NCBI GenBank assembly: GCA_933207985.1
Contig: OW240914.1
Location: 128,346,842-128,410,841, forward strand
From: Pelobates cultripes
Taxonomy: Eukaryota; Chordata; Amphibia; Anura; Pelobatidae
Direction of reading: 5' to 3'
Length of the DNA stretch: 64,000 nucleotides
Part shown: positions 56,865 through 64,000 of the stretch, one piece after another
Layout of the letters: every line of letters starts with the position of its first letter
How positions within the stretch are numbered: position 1 is the first letter of the stretch
Program-made: the position numbers and the translations under genes
Notes under the pieces: generated by a model
Told to the model about the DNA's origin: nothing
What the model saw: the letters and a program-made list of their open reading frames with translations, nothing else
The model's database searches: none

Positions 56865-58990
56865 GTTAGTGATATTGTAATAGCTAATTGTGTTAGTGCT
56901 TGTGTCTGTCTGTGTCTGTGTGTGTGTGTGTGGGGTGGGGGAATTTGTTCATGATAATACACAATATAAGCGTAAAATTATTTGGGGGGGCATACTACGT
57001 TGTTATAAGTACAGCTAAGCTTCTCCAATTCCTTACCTTCGTGGACCTGTGTATTCTGGTAAGAAGGAATTCCAGTAGTATGCAATGTCCATAGGATAGT
57101 GTAGGAACATTAGGTATTTGCAGATATATCTCTGTTGTGAGTCTTCAGCTATTTGCACTATGGTACAACCCACTCAGTGTTTATTTACCCTCAAAAACAA
57201 CAACAGACTGAGTGACCTTCTAGAGAGAAAATATCAGGTTACTGTAATAGAAAAGGGGGGGTAACCCCCAGATTTAATTAACTATAAGGCGAAGAAAAGA
57301 CACCTGGGTAAACCGTTTAGGAGGTAAACCCTTTAGTGCAAGGAGTAACCCAAATTATAAATAAAACGTCACTTTTAATATAATTATTTAAAATTTTCTA
57401 GAAACTCTTATCATGAATAGAATATGATTCATATTCTATGAATAGAATATGATTCTATGAGAAAAAATGATTAATCCTGAGGAGGATTATGATCAAATAA
57501 TATATGTTCAAATTAATCTTTTTTAAAGAAAAGATATAAAAAATAATTATCAAAACTAAAACAGTGGTCCAAAGAATAATAAATGCAACAAATAATCTAT
57601 GTGAAAAATACCAAGGACAAAAAAAGAATATAAATAGGTGGGATATAGTTTAGTGATCACACCCTACATAGTAGTATGAAACCAAAAAGTAATGAGATGT
57701 ATAAATCTTACATTTGTGTCATATCATCTTAAGCAGGGGGAGAAATATATAATGTGACAAATAATGAGCAGAGCGGTGAACAAATCCTGCAGGTTGTAAA
57801 GTTCCCTACTCTGTAGTGCCTTCGAGGGCACCCCTTAAAAAATTCTAGCCCCCCCTCCCTTCTCTTGATAATTGCTATGAGTCTTTCTCGTGGGACTAGG
57901 TAAGTATGGTGGAAAACGATCCTAACAAAAATAAATAAATAAGAACATAAAAGAAAAAATAATAATAAAATAAAGTGAATAAATGAAAAGAGTATGGCTG
58001 GTAAGGTCAAATTAATCTTAATGCATGTCGTCCCATATCTGTTAGACCAGCATTACAATCTGTACACGTCCCGAGGTGCGTTTCGCCGTTAAGGCTCTTC
58101 CCTTACCTTCCCTTATTTATATTCTTTTTTGTCCTTGGTATTTTTCACATAGATTATTTGTTGCATTTATTACTCTTTGGACCACTGTTTTAGTTTTGAT
58201 AATTATTTTTGATAGCTTTTCTTTAAAAAAGATTAATTTAAACATATATTATTTGATCATAATCCTCCTCTGGATTAATCATTTTTTGTAGTATTTTCTT
58301 TTTTCCTATTTCATAGATATTAACTTTATTCATCATAAGAGTTTCTAGAACATTTAAAATAATTATATTAAAAGTGACGTTTTATTTATAATTTGGGTTA
58401 CTCCTTGCACTAAAGGGTTTACCTCCTAAACGGTTTACCCAGGTGTCTTTTCTCCGCCTTATAGTTACCCTCAAAAACATCAAAAAAAGTTTTGATTTAT
58501 CCTTTACTCCAGATACAAAAATACCAGTATATTTTCTTTGTCCCTTCATATTTATTAAATGTTGATAAAAATAATTATATGATATGTATTTTTATTTCCA
58601 AGGGAAGGATGAGGCATGTTAAGTTGATGCTGTTGATGACATAAGAAGAATGAGGTTTGTTCTATGACAGTAGTTCTAAACCATTGGGTTAGGACCCATT
58701 GATATGATAAGACCCTGTGTGACTGACCACAATTATACAATTATGCACTATAACAGCTCTGCTTTCCCCAAGGAAACCAGGAAGTGTCTAATTTAGGTGT
58801 TTTGCAGCAATTGTTGTATGGTTAAATATATTAATAAATATAATGTTTACATCTTTGGCAAAAAAGAACCATTGGTTTATGGCAATGTTTGTCTTTTGTT
58901 CTTGCCTCCTGACCCCTTTGCTTGTTCTTTGTACCTCTGTGGTTATCTAAAGTAGGTTTTCTAATCTATTTTCTTTTTTTTTCTTCACAG
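56865..58990 (+). other. NPC1L1 intron 1
   Basis: Starts GTTAGT and ends with a pyrimidine tract and TTCACAG. It contains the inverted-arm insertion at 57185-58479. The last part of the intron is open in the exon 2 frame back to 58922, but that frame begins with TTG, not ATG, so it is not a start. Confidence 0.8.
57185..58479. mobile_element. Insertion with long inverted arms and 15-bp target duplication
   Basis: TTACCCTCAAAAACA at 57185-57199 recurs at 58465-58479. Between them, arms of about 345 bp (57280-57635 and 58112-58464) are inverted copies with modest divergence, around a 475-bp centre. On the minus strand GGCGAAACGCACCTCGGG (58086-58069) resembles the hammerhead-associated sequence of Penelope-like elements, which often insert with inverted copies and variable duplications. 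No RT is present. Assignment is inference. Confidence 0.6.
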
Positions 58991-60325
58991 GTCTTTGGAG
59001 CAACCACTATTCACAACAAGGGGTATTGCTCAACATATGAAGAATGTGGTAGAAATCCCGAAGTGACAGGCAGCTTGCTCGAACCAATAGTCCCTTGTGA
59101 ATCAAACACTCCAGCTAGGAAACTTAGTGGTACACACCTCGGCCTCCTCTTGGATGTCTGCCCAATGCTCTTTAATGGAGAAAACAACACTTATGCCTGC
59201 TGCTCATCCAATCAGTTAAGGAGCATACAGAAAAGTTTTGCTCTTTCAAAGTCCATCTTGAGCCGATGTCCATCCTGTGAAGATAACTTTGCTAATGTCC
59301 ACTGCCAGAACATATGTAGCCCAGATCAGAGCACCTTCATCAGTGTAAGCCGCACATTTAGCACCAATGTGACTGGGAAGCCAGAGCAGGGTGTGCTAGA
59401 GTATCAATGTTACTATGACAAGCAATTTGCAGATGAGACCTTTTACTCCTGCAAAAATGTACGTCTGCCTGCCACTGGAGGATATGCTATTTCAACCATG
59501 TGTGGCAGATTTGGGGCTGAACTATGCACCAGTCAGCGTTGGCTGGACTTCCAGGGAGACGTCTCCAATGGATTAGCTCCACTGTTAATTAACTTTCACT
59601 TGATAGATAATGGAACAGAGATTGGAAATGATATGGTTCCACACAACAGTAAGATTTGGAAATGTAATGAGGGGTCAGATGTCAATGGAACAAATGCTTG
59701 CTCCTGTCAGGACTGCAAGGAGTCATGTCCCAAAACGTCTCCTCCAGAACCCATTCCTGATCCCTTCAAACTAGGTGTTCTGGATGGATATTTTGTAGTG
59801 TGTTTGGTGGCTTTTGCAACATCACTTGTCCTCTTTTTTGTATTCTTGTGCTTTAGATGTTGTTATAATAAGGGCTGCAAGAAAAACAAAAAGGACAAGG
59901 AAATGCCTCATGTGACACAAGCGAGTGTTTGGTGCACTGAAAAGCTGAGTTTGAAAACCAACAGAGCAATGGAAAAGGCATTCCGCTGGTGGGGTACTGG
60001 TGTAGCATCATATCCCAAGACAGTTATTGGGATCTCAGTTATTCTGGTAATAGTACTCTCATGTGGCATGATCCTATTAAAGCTAACTACAGATCCAGTA
60101 GAGTTGTGGTCAGCACCCTACAGCAGTGCTAGAGAAGAAAAAGATTTTCATGATGCCAATTTTGGGCCATTCTTCAGAACCAACCAGCTAATCATCACAG
60201 TGCCAGACCGCCCATCCTACACCTACAACTCTCTGTTCTTTGGAGAAACAAACTTCAGTGGCACCCTCTCCCCTGACATCATTCTAGAGATGCTGGATCT
60301 ACAGACCCGTCTGCAGAATATCACG
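58991..60325 (+). CDS. NPC1L1: NPC1L1 exon 2 (sterol-binding domain to TM2)
   Basis: The exon encodes residues 19-463 of NPC1L1, which takes up cholesterol at the apical membrane of gut or liver cells. The N-terminal cysteine-rich sterol-binding domain runs from GYCSTYEECG to CSCQDCKESC (about 27-270), then a Pro-rich linker, TM1 (about 284-308), a basic cytoplasmic loop, TM2 (about 362-384) and the start of the middle luminal domain with TTDPVELWSAP and FGPFFRTNQ. Sequons include NNT, NVT, NGT, NFS and NIT. FHD before the FGPFFRTNQ motif and the NPE...GSL opening fit NPC1L1 better than NPC1. Acceptor TTCACAG|G and donor ACG|GTAGGC are both phase 0; the frame stops 12 codons into the intron. 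One unusually large exon here is typical of NPC1L1. Confidence 0.93.
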
Positions 60326-60789
60326 GTAGGCAATGCTCTTATAGAGTCATTGGAGTGCTAAAGCTAGTCCCATACAATAGTAATAGAATATCTGGAACAA
60401 GTAGGACAAGTTAGTTCAATCTGACTGTATATGATGGCATTCTATGTGGAATGTCCCAAAGCTCTAACTGGCCATTATTCACCGCCAACTGTTTGTCCAC
60501 TAGAGTAAGTTGAGTAAACAGTTAGCCTGGGGAAAATATAATAATGCTTCCAGTACCAGATTATATGGATCTATAATGAATTAGGTATACCTAAACTATT
60601 CGGATGAATAAATGTAATACTACATGCTTTTATGCAGTAGGAAAACTGACAGCCTGTATGAGACTGATAGATTGTCTTTGCCATTTACTAACTATGTAGG
60701 CAGTAAGTAGGCAACTAGTTAATAGGAGCATGAACTGAAAGGGTTTAACAGTGTTCCTTATGATAGGAATTATTTCCAGAGCTTCAAAT

Positions 60790-61293
60790 TTAAAGGGACA
60801 CTATAGTCACCCAGACCACTTCAGCTCAATGAAGTTGTCTGGGTGCCAGGTCCCTCTAGGGTTAACCCTGCCTGATGTAAACATAGCAGTTTCTAAGAAA
60901 CTGCTATGTTTACATCTGGGGTTAAGCCAGCCTCTAGTGGCTGTCTTCCGGGCAGCCACTAGAGGCACATCGGCAATGATTGAGGCATATTATGTCTCAA
61001 TCGCGCAGAGCGTCCATAGGAAAGCATTGAAAAATGTTTTCCTACGGACACTTTGAATGCGCACACGGCAGTGCCGCACATGCGCATTCGGCGCCGGTGA
61101 CGTCAGACAAGGATGCTGACGTCGGCGGGGGAGGAGAGGTAAGGGAGCCCGGTGGGGAAAAAGGGAGAGTAGCTGAAGGGGTTTTAACCCCTTCAGCGCC
61201 GCGGGAGGGGGACCCTGAGGTTGGGGGCACCCTCAGGGTACTATAATGTCAGGAAAACCAAGCGGTTTTCCTGACACTATAGTGTCCCTTTAA
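60790..61293. mobile_element. Complete TTAA MITE made of about ten hairpins
   Basis: TTAA at 60790-60793 and 61290-61293 flank AAGGGACACTATAGT / ACTATAGTGTCCCTT. Internal hairpins in order: 60809-60844 (15-bp arms), 60858-60869, 60874-60916 (20-bp perfect), 60930-60966 (14-bp perfect), 60978-61002, 61012-61049, 61055-61089, 61099-61123, 61172-61197 (12-bp perfect, 2-base loop), 61212-61239, 61247-61276 (13-bp perfect). TTAA targets suit piggyBac or Kolobok transposases; which one is unknown. Confidence 0.92.
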
Positions 61294-62859
61294 ATCATTC
61301 ACCTGCTTTCATCTTCATTAGATCAGGCATGATCATTTTTTTTTTAATAGATCTAGCATGTAGTGGGAAATATAAGCAATGATTTTGTGGGAGGCTTACA
61401 TAACAACAGCCTTCCTTTAACTAAAACAATGGATAAAAATGTGTTTAGTTTGGATGCTTATTGTTAGATCAGACATGATCAGCTAGTTTACTTTTGTTAG
61501 AGCTAACAAGTTACTGGAATATTTACTAGTTTATAAGACGGGGCTGCCACCTCCCAAACAAAGAAATCAGTAAAAAGAAATAATGCCAAGTGATAGATTT
61601 CATTTAGACCATGATTGATTAAGTGTTTATTTCGTGCAGGACATGTTATTCAAATCATTTTATGGGGTGCCTGGAAATACGATAACTCCTCCCATATAAA
61701 AGTAGTGCTGCATTTTATTCATTTTGGTAGATATTTTTAAGTTCAGGTATGATCAGCCTGTTTTTTGTTGTTGTTGTTGTTAAATTAACCCTAAAACAGG
61801 GGGCTCCATAACCACAAATTCCTCCAAGTTTTTTCAGGTTTGGTTGGTATTTGTTTTTTATTACATTTAAGCAATTTGTAGATTATCTATCATCCATCCA
61901 ATATAGATACAGAGAGAAAGAGAATACAAAATACATTGTATAAAGTATTTTCATATTTAGTCTTTACAGCTCATGATAAAATGAACATATATGTCTATTA
62001 CATATGACTTGTGTATGAAATTTTAGTAGAACAAAATCTACATGTCCAACGGACTAAATCGGTAGCCCAATCTACTTGTCCGTCATGACAATCTGCTTGT
62101 TCTGACACAAAATTATTTCATTTACAAAGAATATGTCACTGCATAAAGTCATAGACATTGACTAGGTTATTTGTTAAGCTCTGAAATTTCACACATTAAA
62201 TCTAAATGGAAAAACAGATGCAAAAGTAGCTGATCTGGAAGAATTCTCTAACTTTACCATTGTCACAACATGGCTATTCTTGTCTCAGTTCCCCCATTAG
62301 ACTTATTTTGAATTTCATTACCCTGAGTGTCTCATCCTCAGCCTTCCCCTCATAGTCTCTGTTTTTGTCATAGTGTGTATGCGTCTAATGTGTGCTTGCT
62401 ATTGTCATGTGTGTACGGTATGTGCTGGTTGTATGTAATGTGTTTTGTGGTATGTGTGCTGCCAATATTCCCTGCCTACCTCCATTGCTGAAGCTCTCTG
62501 TGAATGGTATTAGTGCCTTTTCTCCTTTTTCATTTTTGAAATGTGGCAGCAGATTTCAAATTGCAGAACAGATCCCCGGGATTTAAATTTGCTGAAATAG
62601 TAACCCAAAATGTGAGACTTCCAGCAAATTTAGGATTGTTGGCATCTATGTGTGGTGTGTGCTGTTTGTAATGTATGATTATGCTGACTATATGTGGTGT
62701 GTTCATGTGTGCAGGGCCAGTGCAAGGATTTTTGGATACACAGGCAAAGATGATTTTGCCCCCCCCCCACCCAAAAGCATCTTCGCCTGTGTGCCTCTTA
62801 ACCCACCTTTTGTTTCTTATCCCCTTTTTTAAATGTCTTACCCCCTTTATTGTATCTTA

Positions 62860-63540
62860 TCCCCTATTTTTCCCCATTGTGTGTCTTACACCTCCCTTGT
62901 GTATCTCTTACAACCCTCCTTTGTGTGTCTTACTCCCTCAGCCCCTTTCTGTGTCTCCTTCTCTCCCAGCCCCTTTGTGTCTTTTACTCCAACTAGCTCC
63001 TTTGTGTGTTTCTCTTTCACCACCAGCCCGTCTATTTCCCCCCAGTCTCTATGTGTCTCTTTTTCCTCTTCTCCAGCCCCTCTGTTTCTCTTTCACCCCC
63101 GGCCCCTTTGTATGTCCACCCCCAGGCCCTTCTGTGTGTCACTTTCATCCCCAGACCCTCTGTGACCTTTCTTACCCCTAGGCCTATCTGTGTGTCTTTC
63201 TGCCCCCTCATGTCCCTATGTGTGACTTTTTCCCAACTCAGGCCCCCCTGTGTGCCACTCTTCCCTCCATGTCCCTTAGTGTTCCTCTCTCCTCCTCTCC
63301 ATGTCCATTAGTGTTCCTCTTCCCACCCTTACCTGTCTCTTAGTGCCCCCCATTCCCTTTAATGTTCCTCTCCCTTCACTTTTAGTGGTCTCCCCTACCT
63401 CAGTGTTCCTTTTCCCTTCCCTCCCCTGTACCTTAGTGCCCCCCCTTAATGTTCCTCTCTCTCATCCCTAGTGTTCCTCTCCCCTCCATCTTTTTTATTG
63501 TTCTTTCCCCCATGTCCCATAATGTTCTTCCACCGCCCCA
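62860..63540. repeat. Pyrimidine-rich minisatellite CCCAGCCCCTCTGTGTGTCTC
   Basis: Diverged units of about 24-36 bp such as CAGCCCCTTTGTGTCTTTTA, turning into AGTGTTCCTCTCCCCTCC-type units after 63280. It is the complement of the 44.9-kb array. Open frames are compositional. Confidence 0.9.
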
Positions 63541-64000
63541 TCCCATACTGTTCCTGGAGGAGGTCATGCAAAGTGCATGTTCATTCTAGGGGGGACTCCA
63601 GGATCTAAATAGACACTATAGAATTAGAAATGCATAGTGTTTATATAATGCTATATTGCTTATAGTGTTTAAGAAAGATTAAGCCAAACTGCAAAAACCT
63701 GGAACTGCACAGAATGATCAATAACTGACATACAATAACTGAATAGGTCAGAAATAGAGTGCACGTTCCCAAATTATCAGTCACTTGGTTTTATGCAAGC
63801 GAACGCTAATGGTAAGTACTATTTGCCGATTGGCCGGACTAGCAGCCAGCGGACAAAAAGTAAAAAAACCCATGGAAGTGTGAGAGTTAATTATGTGGAG
63901 GCTGGCCAGCGCTTGCTAGCCAGCCACTACATTAAATAGTTAAAGAAATAAAAAGCCTATGAGGGTCAATAAGACCCCGATATTACTATAAGGGAGATTC

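Larger units (their letters stand above)
60326..64000 (+). other. NPC1L1 intron 2 (partial)
   Basis: Begins GTAGGC. No sequence resembling exon 3 was found up to the window end. It holds the MITE at 60790-61293 and the minisatellite at 62860-63540; the remainder (61294-62800, 63550-64000) shows no gene. Confidence 0.7.

Noticed and set aside
60326..60361. Continuation of NPC1L1 past 60325
   Set aside because: The donor ACG|GTAGGC fits the conserved exon end, and the frame stops 12 codons later without family similarity.
62675..63311. Pro/Ser/Cys-rich frames near the right end
   Set aside because: Products of a pyrimidine-rich minisatellite.

Overview
This window looks like non-coding genomic DNA from a non-mammalian vertebrate, most likely a frog. 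That is inferred from its repeats: a Gmr1-like Ty3 retrotransposon, many L1 and CR1 LINE fragments, DIRS-type fragments, Tc1 and hAT transposons, TTAA-flanked MITEs and abundant minisatellites. No species marker is visible. No rRNA, tRNA or CRISPR array was recognised.

The one host gene seen is the 5' part of NPC1L1 (intestinal/hepatic sterol transporter) on the + strand. Exon 1 (56811-56864) encodes only the signal peptide. A 2.1 kb intron follows, then the large exon 2 (58991-60325) encodes the N-terminal sterol-binding domain, the first transmembrane helices and the start of the middle luminal domain. Exon 3 lies beyond the window. Everything else is mobile or repetitive DNA, or unique-looking sequence without recognisable function.

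Layout. 1-950: GC-rich promoter-like DNA. 951-7507: a full-length Gmr1-like LTR retrotransposon on the minus strand, with intact 1462-codon ORF, two LTRs and a 5-bp target duplication. 7.5-13.3 kb: an old DNA transposon, short tandem repeats, TTAA MITE ends and two short L1 3' ends, one carrying a 32-bp minisatellite inside its target duplications. 13.3-20.3 kb: diverged periodic repeats, a T/G-rich array, a fold-back MITE, a broken hAT transposase and a TGTATG-type array. 20.9-27.6 kb: MITE, GC-rich promoter-like DNA, two 5'-truncated L1 copies, a long palindrome and a 39-bp GC-box minisatellite. 28-38.7 kb: DIRS gag, a broken CR1-type LINE, L1 ORF1, another DIRS gag/RT fragment, a minisatellite and a Ty3 gag start. 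38.8-46.5 kb: diverged foldback DNA split by an L1, a complete-ended but broken Tc1 transposon, another MITE and an L1. 46.5-56.8 kb: mostly simple repeats, stacked palindromes and a 156-bp duplication. 56.8-64 kb: NPC1L1 with a long inverted-repeat insertion in intron 1, a MITE in intron 2 and a pyrimidine-rich minisatellite near the end.

The most unusual structures are the MITEs built from a chain of separate hairpins, the L1 insertion whose 5' part is a minisatellite, the inverted-arm insertion in NPC1L1 intron 1, the overlapping palindromes at 51.3 kb, and the intact Gmr1-like polyprotein with a SCAN-related capsid region.
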